NCBI RefSeq assembly: GCF_904846645.1
Contig: NZ_CAJHBO010000007.1
Location: forward strand, 62,001-126,000
Origin: Psychrobacter sp. Pi2-1
GTDB taxonomy: Bacteria > Pseudomonadota > Gammaproteobacteria > Pseudomonadales > Moraxellaceae
Reading direction: 5' to 3'
DNA: 64,000 nucleotides
The position numbers and the translations under genes are program-made. The notes under the pieces are model-generated. The model made no database searches and was not told the DNA's origin. It saw only the letters and a list, made by a program, of their open reading frames with translations. Shown piece by piece: positions 19,436 to 28,145 of this stretch (its first letter is position 1; each line of letters opens with the position of its first letter).

Positions 19436-20206
19436 ATGAATGACATGATTGTCTTAAACGATGTGACCAAAAGTTTTTTAAGCGACCGATCAATCAAAGA
19501 CAAAGACGGCAAGCCACATTGGTTTACCGCTGTTGAGCCGACATCTCTGACTATCAAACAAGGCGAAATCTTTGGTCTAATGGGTTATTCAGGTGCAGGT
19601 AAATCTACCTTATTGCGCCTAATCAACATGCTTGAACGTCCAGATTCGGGTCAAGTCGTGATAGACGGTACTGACCTAACCACGCTGTCTGCCAGTGAGC
19701 TGCGTATTGCCCGTCATAATATCGGTATGATTTTTCAGCAGTTTAATCTGATGTCTAATCAAACGGTTTTTGACAACGTGGCATTTAACTTAAAAATCTC
19801 TGGTTATCCAAGTCGCGACATTCATAAGCGCGTCATGGATTGTCTTGCGATTGTCGATCTGACCGATCGAGCTGGTCACTATCCTGCGCAGCTATCAGGT
19901 GGACAAAAACAGCGTGTGGGTATTGCCCGCGCGATTGCCCCTAGTCCAAAAGTATTGTTGGCCGATGAGCCAACCAGTGCGCTTGACCCTGCAACGACCC
20001 GTAGTTTGCTGACTTGTCTGCGCGATATCAATGAGCAACTTGGCGTGACTATCGTCATCGTGACCCATGAGATGAGTGTTATTCGTAGACTTTGTGATCG
20101 CGCAGCGTTATTGCATCAAGGACAACTATTAGAAGTTGCGGCTGTGCAAGATGGTCTGATTCAAGCAACCACCCCGATTGGCAAAGGCCTAGTCGTCGAG
20201 GACTAA
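19436..20206 (+). CDS. metN: Methionine ABC transporter ATP-binding protein, short form
   Basis: ATPase of the MetNIQ importer for D/L-methionine. Walker A GYSGAGKST, signature LSGGQKQRVG, Walker B VLLADEPTSALD and the switch histidine (VTHEM) are all present. The protein has 256 residues against about 340 in Escherichia coli MetN. It ends shortly after the nucleotide-binding domain, so the C-terminal regulatory (NIL/ACT-like) domain that mediates inhibition by internal methionine is missing. The assignment to methionine rests on the adjacent MetI- and MetQ-like genes. metI follows after 19 bases. Confidence 0.87.
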   Translation: MNDMIVLNDVTKSFLSDRSIKDKDGKPHWFTAVEPTSLTIKQGEIFGLMGYSGAGKSTLLRLINMLERPDSGQVVIDGTDLTTLSASELRIARHNIGMIFQQFNLMSNQTVFDNVAFNLKISGYPSRDIHKRVMDCLAIVDLTDRAGHYPAQLSGGQKQRVGIARAIAPSPKVLLADEPTSALDPATTRSLLTCLRDINEQLGVTIVIVTHEMSVIRRLCDRAALLHQGQLLEVAAVQDGLIQATTPIGKGLVVED

Positions 20207-20225
20207 TGAGGCAGGAGAAATAGAT

Positions 20226-20912
20226 ATGTTAACTGGTACTGAATTATCCGCCTCTATAGACAAGCTACTTGTGTTACGCAAAGAGATCGTGAGCGCGTTT
20301 ATTGATACGTTTGTGATGCTCGGTATTTCGACCACAGTCGCAATCGTCATCGGTGGACTGTTTGGCGTATTCTTGTTTTTGTCTAGTGATCGACAGTTTT
20401 TGCAAAACAAGACGTTGTACGGTGTGCTTGGCGGTATTACCAACTTTATGCGTGCTTTCCCTTTCGTAATTTTGATGATTGCGATGAGTCCGTTTACCAA
20501 GGCCATCGTTGGTACGGGTATTGGACCGATCGCTGCATCATTGGTGCTTGCTATCGCTGGTTCGTTTTATTTTGCGCGCTTGGTCGAGCAAAATTTGCGT
20601 GAAGTGCCGCGCGGTATTATCGAAGCAACCGAATCTATGGGTGCCAGGCCTTTTACCATTATTAAAGTATTACTTAATGAAGCGCGCTCAGGTTTAGTAT
20701 TGTCAGTCACTATTCTTTGTATCAGCTTGCTCTCTTATTCAGCTGCCGCTGGTATGATCGGTGGTGGCGGTTTGGGTGATTTGGCCATTCGTTATGGCTA
20801 TTATCGCTATCAAACCGAGGTAATGATTTTTATCGTGATTGTATTATCCATCATGGTTATCTCGATTCAAGCCTCTGGTAACTGGCTCGCCAATCGTTTA
20901 GACAAACGTTAA
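20226..20912 (+). CDS. metI: Methionine ABC transporter permease
   Basis: Inner-membrane permease of 228 residues with five or more membrane helices. The MetI-type coupling segment is clear (LREVPRGIIEATESMGARPFTIIKVLLNEARSGLV), as is a glycine-rich GMIGGGGLGDLAIRYGYYRY near the end. AGGAGAAAT precedes the ATG. It pairs with MetN upstream; the binding protein is 171 bases downstream beyond a terminator-like hairpin. Confidence 0.92.
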   Translation: MLTGTELSASIDKLLVLRKEIVSAFIDTFVMLGISTTVAIVIGGLFGVFLFLSSDRQFLQNKTLYGVLGGITNFMRAFPFVILMIAMSPFTKAIVGTGIGPIAASLVLAIAGSFYFARLVEQNLREVPRGIIEATESMGARPFTIIKVLLNEARSGLVLSVTILCISLLSYSAAAGMIGGGGLGDLAIRYGYYRYQTEVMIFIVIVLSIMVISIQASGNWLANRLDKR

Positions 20913-20993
20913 ACCGCTTTAGAGAATACTTGACATTACGAGCGACTAGGTTTATTTTTGGCAACACTCAACCCTTATCTCAGCTCTTACAAC

Positions 20994-21028
20994 AAAAGCA
21001 GCATTACTATTTATAATGTTGCTTTTTT
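20994..21028 (+). terminator. Terminator-like hairpin between metI and metQ
   Basis: Stem AAAAGCAGCATTA / TAATGTTGCTTTTTT with a seven-base loop and a T run lies in the metI-metQ gap. It may stop part of the metNI transcripts, leaving metQ on partial readthrough or its own promoter. Confidence 0.7.
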
Positions 21029-21082
21029 AATGTTCAGACGATAAACGTTTTACTCAATCCCATTCATTATTAAGGACATATT

Positions 21083-22063
21083 ATGAAATTAACAGATATC
21101 AGCCGTCAGTTAGCTACCGCATTTGCCGCTGTTGGTGTATCAGGTCTAGTTTTAGTTGGTTGCAGCAACTCATCAGCGCCAGAAGCGAACCAAGAGCCAG
21201 TAACTGAAGGTACCACTGCAGAAACGACTGCGAGTACTAGTGACATCGATCCTGAACACACCAAAATTGTTATCGGTACGACTGAAGGTGATTTTGCTGA
21301 TATGGTTCGTAACCAAGTAAAAGGCACACTTGAAGCTCAGGGTTATGAGGTTGAGTTAGTTGCATTTACTGATTATGTTCGCCCCAACCTTGCCTTGGCA
21401 GAAGGCGACTTGGACATCAACATCTTCCAGCACAAGCCATATCTTGATACCTTCAAAAAAGAGAACAACCTTGATCTCGTTGAAGTATTCCAAGTGCCAA
21501 CTGCCCCGCTTGGCATCTACTCAGGCAAAAAGTCTAGCCTAGATGAAGCATTCAAAGGCATGAGTGTTTCTGCGCCGAATGATCCAAGTAACTTTGCTCG
21601 TGCGTTGGTCATGATGGACGATCTTGGCTGGATTAAACTAAAAGACGACATCGACCCACTGACAGCGTCAAAAGCTGACATCGCTGACAACAGCAAATAC
21701 GATATCGACATCGTTGAGCTAGAAGCAGCCCAATTACCACGCGCGCGTGATGAAGTTGATTTTGCAGTAATCAACGGTAACTATGCAACTGACTCTGGTA
21801 TCAAGCTGACTGAAGCTTTATTCCAAGAGCCAAGCTTTGCTTATGTGAACTGGTCAGCGATCAAATCTGCTGATACTGGTAAGAAATGGGTTGAAGATGT
21901 CACCAACGCCTATAACTCAGAGGCTTTCAAAAAGTACGCGCATGAAACCTTCCCTGGCTACAAGTACCCAAAAATCTGGGGTTCTGACACTAGTGCAAGC
22001 ACTGATACCGCAGCTAAAACTGACAGCACTGAAACGGTAGAAACAGAAGCCGCGGCTCAATAA
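21083..22063 (+). CDS. metQ: Methionine-binding lipoprotein MetQ (NlpA family)
   Basis: Substrate-binding component of the methionine importer, anchored as a lipoprotein (signal segment with VLVGC near residue 27). An acidic Glu/Thr-rich linker (30-55) precedes the NlpA fold: IVIGTTEGDFADMVRNQVK, YVRPNLALAEGDLDINIFQHKPYLDTF, VPTAPLGIYSGK and VSAPNDPSNFARALVMM, all classic for the family. The C-terminus ends in a low-complexity Ser/Thr/Glu tail after the domain (about 305-326). The ATG is preceded by TAAGGACATATT. A strong terminator follows. Confidence 0.94.
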   Translation: MKLTDISRQLATAFAAVGVSGLVLVGCSNSSAPEANQEPVTEGTTAETTASTSDIDPEHTKIVIGTTEGDFADMVRNQVKGTLEAQGYEVELVAFTDYVRPNLALAEGDLDINIFQHKPYLDTFKKENNLDLVEVFQVPTAPLGIYSGKKSSLDEAFKGMSVSAPNDPSNFARALVMMDDLGWIKLKDDIDPLTASKADIADNSKYDIDIVELEAAQLPRARDEVDFAVINGNYATDSGIKLTEALFQEPSFAYVNWSAIKSADTGKKWVEDVTNAYNSEAFKKYAHETFPGYKYPKIWGSDTSASTDTAAKTDSTETVETEAAAQ

Positions 22064-22110
22064 GACTTTAAATCAAAAATACCTAGCTTTTTAGGTGTTA
22101 TGATTGATAG

Positions 22111-22146
22111 AAACGCCCATTACTTAGAGTGATGGGCGTTTTTTTG
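22111..22146 (+). terminator. Intrinsic terminator after metQ
   Basis: Stem AAACGCCCAT / ATGGGCGTTT with an 11-base loop and a seven-T run. The remaining gap to 22401 holds no gene that I can see and must contain the promoter of the aldo/keto reductase gene. Confidence 0.92.
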
Positions 22147-22401
22147 TCTTTAATTTTGGGAGTGCTGTCTTCCAATACCGTTATTAAAAGACTAACTGTG
22201 CATTGAATAACTATTAAACAACTATCAAAAATCACGTTACAGCCTGTTTGCCCTTTGTAGGAAACCGTCACTTACTCTTCCACTTGTCCTTGGTTTTTCT
22301 TATAGTGGACAGGCTTAATAGTAATTTACTCGTTAGACCATACTATTGATGACATTTAAAACTAATGAAAATTATAAGACACACATAACAAGGATAATAA
22401 T

Positions 22402-23250
22402 ATGAGCGCTAAAAACTATAATATTCGTACCGCTGGACAAGCAAACATCCCCATCCTAGGGCTAGGTACTTGGCAGTCAACTGGGCAAGACTGCGTAGAT
22501 GTGGTCAAAAAAGCGTTAGAAATGGGGTATGAGCATATCGATACCGCTCAAGCTTATGGCAATGAAAAAGAAGTTGGCGAAGGTATCAGACAGTCAGGCG
22601 TGGCTCGTGATAAGTTCTTTTTGACTACCAAGATTTTTCCAGATGATATGAAGTTTGAGCCAGAAAAACTGGTCGCAGCAGCCAAGCGTTCTTTGGAAGA
22701 TTTGGGTACAGATTATGTAGATCTGTTGCTATTGCACTGGCCTGATGACCGCGTGCCATTATCTGAGACCATTCCTGCGCTGTGTGAACTCCAAAAGCAA
22801 GGTTTGACGCGTCATATTGGTGTTTCAAACTTCAATATTGCTAATATCATTGAAGCCAAGAAATATGCTGATGTGCCTATTGTCGTGAACCAAGTAGAGT
22901 TTCATCCCTTTATTAAGCAAAACACATTGCAGACCTTCTTAAATAATCATCATATTCTACTAGAAGCCTACTCGCCATTAGCGCGTGGTGATGTATTTGA
23001 TAACGAAGTAATTAAAGAGATTGCAGATAAGCACAACGTAACGCCAGCACAAATCTCATTAGCATGGATCTTGTCAGATAAGCATCGTGTGGCTATTCCG
23101 AAAACGTCTAACCCTGATCACTTGCAAGGCAATCTAGATGCCATTAAAGTTGAGTTAAGTGCAGATGAGTTAGAAAAAATCGGTAACCTAGCCAGCTCTG
23201 ATGGTCGTAAAATTGAACATCCTGACTATAGCCCAGTATGGGATGACTAA
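22402..23250 (+). CDS. Aldo/keto reductase family protein
   Basis: NAD(P)H-dependent reductase with a TIM barrel, 282 residues, of the 2,5-diketo-gluconate reductase type. Signatures in order: LGLGTWQ, GYEHIDTAQAYGNEKEVGEGIR (catalytic Asp and Tyr), the lysine in FFLTTKIFPDD, LLLLHWPDD (catalytic His), GVSNFN, VVNQVEFHPF, and the C-terminal cofactor segment VAIPKTSNPDHLQGNL. AAGGATAATAAT precedes the ATG. It is a single-gene unit bounded by terminators. The substrate cannot be told; small aldehydes are likely. Confidence 0.92.
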   Translation: MSAKNYNIRTAGQANIPILGLGTWQSTGQDCVDVVKKALEMGYEHIDTAQAYGNEKEVGEGIRQSGVARDKFFLTTKIFPDDMKFEPEKLVAAAKRSLEDLGTDYVDLLLLHWPDDRVPLSETIPALCELQKQGLTRHIGVSNFNIANIIEAKKYADVPIVVNQVEFHPFIKQNTLQTFLNNHHILLEAYSPLARGDVFDNEVIKEIADKHNVTPAQISLAWILSDKHRVAIPKTSNPDHLQGNLDAIKVELSADELEKIGNLASSDGRKIEHPDYSPVWDD

Positions 23251-23299
23251 TAGGGTTAATAAGTACGATTATTTGATTAGCTAAACACAGCTCAATAAA

Positions 23300-23326
23300 A
23301 GGCCACCGATAATCGGTGGCTTTTTT
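23300..23326. terminator. Bidirectional terminator between aldo/keto reductase and ccmE
   Basis: Stem GCCACCGAT / ATCGGTGGC followed by six T and preceded by four A, between two convergent genes. Confidence 0.9.
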
Positions 23327-23350
23327 ATACCGTATGAAAACTTATAATCG

Positions 23351-23851
23351 TTACTGTTGTAGCGTTTCGGTCTCATGAATCTTTTCAGCAGGATTATACT
23401 GTTCAGAAGAAGGTATCGCTCCACTGCGATTGTTTTCTTTCATTGATTTAGCGACTTCTGGTGGCATATAGTTTTCGTCATGCTTAGCCAACACTTCCCC
23501 AGCGACAAAGGTATCCCCTTGCATTTTACCAGTGGCCACGACGCCTGAGTTTTCGGCAAATAAGTCTGGCAAAATACCTTGATAAGTCACAGGTACGGTT
23601 GATTGAAAGTCAGTAATCGCAAACTCAACATTTAATGGATTGTCTGCTGCACGCTGCACACTACCGGCAACCACCATACCACCAGCACGAATACGTTTGT
23701 CCTGAGGCGCTTCGCCTTGGGCAATAGCGGTTGCATCAAAGTAGTAGTCAGTTTGCTGCCCGATGGCATAGATAACCAACATAACTGCTACGGCCGCACC
23801 TGCCAGTGTAAACATCACCCACGTCAGTTTTTTCCGACGAACTGCATTCAT
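23351..23851 (-). CDS. ccmE: Cytochrome c-type biogenesis heme chaperone CcmE
   Basis: Periplasmic heme chaperone of the System I cytochrome c maturation pathway, which receives heme from CcmABCD. 166 residues: short basic N-terminus, membrane anchor (about 10-31), OB-fold domain with [13 protein letters not shown] and [20 protein letters not shown], and the heme-attachment site [10 protein letters not shown] with covalent-binding H124 and Y128. The C-terminal tail is polar. The gene is 243 bases after ccmD, an unusually wide gap for this operon, so it may have its own promoter. No ccmF, ccmG or ccmH follows. Confidence 0.96.
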   Translation of the reverse strand: MNAVRRKKLTWVMFTLAGAAVAVMLVIYAIGQQTDYYFDATAIAQGEAPQDKRIRAGGMVVAGSVQRAADNPLNVEFAITDFQSTVPVTYQGILPDLFAENSGVVATGKMQGDTFVAGEVLAKHDENYMPPEVAKSMKENNRSGAIPSSEQYNPAEKIHETETLQQ

Positions 23852-24094
23852 ACCACTACCCCATTAATGAGTCACTGTTTTATAAATCATAATCAATCTA
23901 CAAAACAGAAAAATTTGAAGAAACCACCATTAGAAAAACGTTCTAAAAATGTCTTTCTAATCGTACTCTTCTAATCGCTATATGGTAGCATTTTTCAGAT
24001 AAATCAATAAGCCCCATCGCTATTCGCAAGGTCATATTTTTGTCAGTAAAAGGATACGGCTTCTTACGCTAAAACCATGATATTAAGATAATTT

Positions 24095-24316
24095 TTATTC
24101 AGCTTGTTTAGTCGCAGGCGTTGAATTTTTGGTCGTTCGTTGTGCTTGACGCGCTTGCTGGATGGTCAGCTGTTTGATAAGTGACTGTCGCTGTCTGCGG
24201 CTATAGATAATAAATGCCAACATCACGCCGATCGTTATCGCCCAGCACGACCACACAAAAACCCCATGCTTACCCATGGCAAAAAACTCAGATACGCTAT
24301 AAAAGTAAGGCTGCAT
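24095..24316 (-). CDS. ccmD: Heme exporter subunit CcmD
   Basis: Small single-span membrane protein that stabilises the CcmABC-CcmE heme complex. 73 residues. The N-terminal segment FYSVSEFFAMGKHGVFVWSC resembles the family's YFxMGGYxxYVWxxY pattern; it is followed by one membrane helix and a basic tail rich in Arg and Gln. It begins 16 bases after ccmC. Confidence 0.88.
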   Translation of the reverse strand: MQPYFYSVSEFFAMGKHGVFVWSCWAITIGVMLAFIIYSRRQRQSLIKQLTIQQARQAQRTTKNSTPATKQAE

Positions 24317-24332
24317 AGTGTTTTCCTAGCCG

Positions 24333-25121
24333 TTATTTGTATTGACCACGAATGTATTCTTTGACCCACGCTTTGCCTTGATCACGGTATAGAATCAGCG
24401 TGTTGGTACGATAAATCGCTAATGTTGCAACCAGTAAATAGCTGCCTATAATCATCAGTAACAAAGGCATCCACATATCTGCCGACATCTTCGGTGCGGC
24501 GGTCAAGCTAAAGGTCGCGCCTTGATGCAAGGTATTCCACCACTCTACTGAATACTTGATAATAGGCAGATTCACTGCGCCCACGATAGATAAAATAGCA
24601 GCCGCTTTACCGCGATTGGCCGTATGTTCAAAAGCGGCAAACAGTGCCATCACACCCGCGTACAAAAACGCCAATATTAGCATTGACGTAAGGCGTGCAT
24701 CCCATACCCAGTAAGTACCCCATGTTGGTTTCGCCCAGATAGAGCCTGTAAGCAAACTGATGACACACAGCAGAAACCCCATTGGGGCAAGTGCCTGCGC
24801 GACCAAACTGGCTGTCTTAATCTTCCATACCAAATAGATCACTCCCAGAACCGCAAGAGAAAAATAGATAGAAATGGCAAGACTAGCAGCGGGAACATGG
24901 ATAAATATAATGCGATAGCTATTACCTTGAAGATAATCAGGCGGTGCAAAAGCAAGGCCCCATACGCTACCAATGAGCAAACAGAGACTGGCCAATATCG
25001 CTAACCACTTGACCCAAGGGCTAAAGATACGAAAAAACTGCTTGGTACCCACAGTGGTCAAGAAACCCTGCCAAATGCGCTGCCACAAGCTAGGGGATGA
25101 GACGTTATTCAGGTTGGGCAT
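24333..25121 (-). CDS. ccmC: Heme exporter permease CcmC
   Basis: Heme-handling membrane protein that loads heme onto CcmE. 262 residues with six membrane helices. The tryptophan-rich WWD-type motif is seen as WGTYWVWDARLTS, with flanking histidines in IFIHVPAA (before) and EWWNTLHQG (after). The N-terminus is about 30 residues longer than in E. coli. The start ATG at 25121 has only a weak purine stretch. It is separated from ccmB by 300 bases that contain a 14-bp tandem repeat. Confidence 0.95.
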   Translation of the reverse strand: MPNLNNVSSPSLWQRIWQGFLTTVGTKQFFRIFSPWVKWLAILASLCLLIGSVWGLAFAPPDYLQGNSYRIIFIHVPAASLAISIYFSLAVLGVIYLVWKIKTASLVAQALAPMGFLLCVISLLTGSIWAKPTWGTYWVWDARLTSMLILAFLYAGVMALFAAFEHTANRGKAAAILSIVGAVNLPIIKYSVEWWNTLHQGATFSLTAAPKMSADMWMPLLLMIIGSYLLVATLAIYRTNTLILYRDQGKAWVKEYIRGQYK

Positions 25122-25306
25122 GGGAAGAAACCTATTACACAGCTTACTGGCGATAAAGGATGCGGTCTACCAAAGCACCACTATCAACTCACCTGCTGGC
25201 GTTAAACACTGGATAGAATCTACAAAGAGCTGTTTACGTATTCAATTGACTATTATAGCAAAATTGCCAGTTTTCACCACGATGTTAATACATGTGATGC
25301 AGATAA

Positions 25307-25404
25307 CTAAATTTCGATGACTGGATTTAGATGGCCAGGTTTAGATAACTATATTTAGACAACTGGGTTTAGATAACCAGATTTCGACAACTGGACTTTA
25401 GGAT
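25307..25404. repeat. 14-bp degenerate tandem repeat, seven copies, between ccmC and ccmB
   Basis: Seven consecutive 14-base units starting at 25307, 25321, 25335, 25349, 25363, 25377 and 25391. Typical units are CTGGATTTAGATGG, CCAGGTTTAGATAA and CTGGGTTTAGATAA; the central TTTAGA/TTTCGA is best conserved. It lies in the 253-base gap between ccmB (ends at 25422 on the minus strand) and the ccmC start at 25121. The rest of that gap (25122-25306) shows no gene. Confidence 0.85.
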
Positions 25405-25421
25405 TGCAACAAGCAAATCGT

Positions 25422-26168
25422 TTAATTGAGCCATGACATTTTTAAAGTTGTAGCAATCACCCAAGGCATAACTAGGACAGAAACAATACTTCCTGCTAGT
25501 AATAAGGCTAGAATAGGCAAACCGTTCAGCCCAGAGGCAAATAAATCAACCGCACCTGTAGCAAAAATCAATACTGGCAACTGCATCGGTAAAGCAATCA
25601 AAGGCACCAATACTGCCCCATTCTTTAACGATAACGTCAAACTACTGGCTACTGCTGATAACATCAAAAGCATTGGGCTACCTGTCACGATAGAAGCCAT
25701 CAATATCCACGCTTCAAACCAACTAAGCTGAAATAGTGGTACGGCAAGCAAGCTAAGCGCTGCCACAATACCACTACTAAAAATCCAATGAATGACCAGT
25801 CTAATCAGCACCCATAGCGGTAGGGACGCTTTGGCCACGACCAATTGCGCAAGCGTACCATTATCAAGCGCAGGCTTGAATAATCCATCAACGCCCATTA
25901 CCAGTGACAGCAACGCAGCAATCCACACTGCTGATACGCCCAGACGCTGCAATAGCGCAGGCTCACTACCCACTGCCAACGGAAACAAAGTAATAATCAC
26001 TAAGAAAAGTACCAATGGATACAACCATTGTACCGCTCCTTGCTGCTTGACTTGCCATTCGCGGCGCCACAGCTGCATAAACCCAATACTGCGAGGCACT
26101 ACAACAATAGCATTTGGACTTTTATTCATGGCTGCTACTGATCCTACTTGTATTGGACTGTCTGTCAT
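25422..26168 (-). CDS. ccmB: Heme exporter membrane subunit CcmB
   Basis: Membrane partner of the CcmA ATPase in System I cytochrome c maturation. 248 residues with six hydrophobic helices; family segments QLWRREWQVKQQGAVQWLYPLVLF at the start of the domain, LFKPALDNGTLAQLVV and TGSPMLLMLSAVASSLTLSLKNGAVLVPLIALPMQLPVLIFA. The frame can be extended to a TTG at 26207, but the ATG at 26168 follows AAGGACAAATA and is preferred. The N-terminus still carries about 25 extra residues. ccmA ends 45 bases upstream. Confidence 0.93.
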   Translation of the reverse strand: MTDSPIQVGSVAAMNKSPNAIVVVPRSIGFMQLWRREWQVKQQGAVQWLYPLVLFLVIITLFPLAVGSEPALLQRLGVSAVWIAALLSLVMGVDGLFKPALDNGTLAQLVVAKASLPLWVLIRLVIHWIFSSGIVAALSLLAVPLFQLSWFEAWILMASIVTGSPMLLMLSAVASSLTLSLKNGAVLVPLIALPMQLPVLIFATGAVDLFASGLNGLPILALLLAGSIVSVLVMPWVIATTLKMSWLN

Positions 26169-26213
26169 TATTTGTCCTTGTACATATACCGATGGTACTG
26201 ATAGCAATCAAAC

Positions 26214-26843
26214 TTATACCATGTAATTTGACAAATCGAGCACTTGATTGGCGACACCAACTGCTTGATGACTGGTCATTAGTATCGATCCGCCAGCCTG
26301 TGCAAACTCGCATAACCGCGCTTCCATACGTGCCACCATATCGACATCTAGCGCCGTGAAAGGCTCATCAAGTAACCAGAGCGGTGTCACATCAGGAGTT
26401 AGTAGGTACAATCGCGCCAACGTGATGCGGCGCGTTTGCCCAGCGGACAGATGACTTGAGCTGATCGTTTCAAACCCTTGTAGCCCAACCCATGTGAGTG
26501 CATCGTCAATATCAGCAGCGCTTGGCGTGATGCCATATAAGTTCAGTAGAAACGTCAGGTTTTGTGCTACTGTCAAATTCGGATGGATGCCTAACTGGTG
26601 CGAGACATATAAAGGCTGGATGGGCAGGCACGATTGTCCTTGATAAGTAACTTCACCTGACAAAACAGGTAACAATCCAGCCAACTGCATGAGTAACGTG
26701 GTCTTTCCCGTCCCATTTGCCCCGATTAGATGGCAAATACTACCCGCAGATAGCTGCAACGCAACGCCTTCGCACAGCGATATCTCACCGCGCTGAACCG
26801 TCAGCTCCTCAAGTGCAAGTAAAGGCGTATCCAAAACCGTCAT
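26214..26843 (-). CDS. ccmA: Heme exporter ATP-binding protein CcmA
   Basis: ABC ATPase that drives release of holo-CcmE in cytochrome c maturation. 209 residues: Walker A GANGTGKTT, signature LSAGQTRRITLARL, Walker B PLWLLDEPFTALD, and switch-region histidine (MTSHQAV). The start is the ATG at 26843 with AGAGG six bases upstream (a TTG three bases earlier is unlikely). It is the first gene of the ccmABCDE run on the minus strand; the unrecognised gene at 27006 diverges from it. Confidence 0.95.
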   Translation of the reverse strand: MTVLDTPLLALEELTVQRGEISLCEGVALQLSAGSICHLIGANGTGKTTLLMQLAGLLPVLSGEVTYQGQSCLPIQPLYVSHQLGIHPNLTVAQNLTFLLNLYGITPSAADIDDALTWVGLQGFETISSSHLSAGQTRRITLARLYLLTPDVTPLWLLDEPFTALDVDMVARMEARLCEFAQAGGSILMTSHQAVGVANQVLDLSNYMV

Positions 26844-27005
26844 CAAAACCTCTGGTTATTTATCAAGCAGCAGTCAATATTCATCACAAACAAAGGCAAT
26901 GTTCGTGGCATAATACCCTATGCTCGCTACAAACACACAGTATAACAAATTGTCGATTACTCTGACTTCAAAAAGTACAACCTCAAAAAAATACGACTTT
27001 AAAAT

Positions 27006-28115
27006 ATGACTTCAAAACCTATGCCGACTTCACAAGATAGCCAAACACAAATGCCTGATGCAGACACTAACAATGACAACGCAGACACTAATTTGTCAAA
27101 AGAGCCATCAGCCAGCCGTTTGACAGTAGATAGCTTGATTGATGCTCAAGTTAACTTTATGCAGCAGTGGTTGCACAATCAAGCTGAGCCACTAGCGATG
27201 GAAGCTTGGCAATGGTTTGGTGCGCAGCCTTTAAGCAAATATATTACCTGTGACCATTTACAACAGCTGATGAAAGACTGGCTGTTAAATCAGCCGATGA
27301 CTGAGGTGATGCGTACCGATATCCGTGCTATTTTGCACACTGTTATTTATCATCCAGTCAATGACAACGTACCTTTGTCTGAGCTGGTCGATGATGCCCA
27401 AGTCGAAACGCTGGCCAACTATATCGGTAGCCATGAGCAGCAGCGTAACATATTGATTCATACGCTGGTCGGTAACGAAACCTTTGCAGATCTATTGACC
27501 CAAACACTCTATCACGCTATCAACGACTTTATGGAAAGCACCCTCGATAAAGCAGGTGGCGTTGGTAAATTGATGAAGCTTGGGCGCAGCTCTTTTGAAA
27601 AGGCGACCAACAGAAACCTCGATGAAAAACTGCAAACGTACCTGCATCGCAATATCAAAGATTTGACACGCAAAGCCGAAGCCAATGCCCAAGAACACTT
27701 ATCAAATGAAGAAGTGGCACGCCTGATGGTCATGGGCTGGGAGCGTATCAAAGACCAACCGATTAGCGAGCTACAAACCTACTTAAGCGACGAGCCTGGT
27801 AATAGTAGCATTGACCATATCGAAGCCAGTATCCAACAAAGCTACAATCGCCTGCGACTGTCACCATATCTGCACAGCTTAGTCTCGGCAAGCATTGACA
27901 CTTGGTATGCCAATCATCAGGCTGACACGATGGCGACCATTGCGGCGAGTTTGCATATTGACGAAGCGGCCATGAAGCAATGTAGCACTACACTACTTCC
28001 TATCGTTTACAATGCTCTTGAGACGCCTTGGTTAACGGCTCATATTCGTGAAATGCTAGCAGCGTTCTATGCACAGCCTGCTATCAAAGAAGGTTTGGCA
28101 TTCACTCACGATTAA
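27006..28115 (+). CDS. Protein of unknown function, mainly helical, with repeated P-[LMI]-[ST]-[EK] motifs
   Basis: I do not recognise this 369-residue protein. The first 35 residues are acidic and low in complexity; the rest looks soluble and helical, with no signal peptide or membrane span. A short motif recurs about every 30-140 residues: QPLSKYI (near 77), QPMTEVM (98), VPLSELV (125), QPISELQ (253), which suggests diverged internal repeats. A glycine-rich basic stretch (KAGGVGKLMKLGR, about 180) sits in the middle. The YbjN-domain gene starts 30 bases downstream on the same strand, so they are probably cotranscribed. Codon use resembles the neighbours. Confidence 0.8.
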   Translation: MTSKPMPTSQDSQTQMPDADTNNDNADTNLSKEPSASRLTVDSLIDAQVNFMQQWLHNQAEPLAMEAWQWFGAQPLSKYITCDHLQQLMKDWLLNQPMTEVMRTDIRAILHTVIYHPVNDNVPLSELVDDAQVETLANYIGSHEQQRNILIHTLVGNETFADLLTQTLYHAINDFMESTLDKAGGVGKLMKLGRSSFEKATNRNLDEKLQTYLHRNIKDLTRKAEANAQEHLSNEEVARLMVMGWERIKDQPISELQTYLSDEPGNSSIDHIEASIQQSYNRLRLSPYLHSLVSASIDTWYANHQADTMATIAASLHIDEAAMKQCSTTLLPIVYNALETPWLTAHIREMLAAFYAQPAIKEGLAFTHD

Positions 28116-28145
28116 TTTATAACTCTTACTTGTCAGCATACTATT

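Noticed and set aside
24973..25320. 115-residue plus-strand frame over the start of ccmC
   Set aside because: Mostly antisense to ccmC, ending in the 14-bp repeat; no features.
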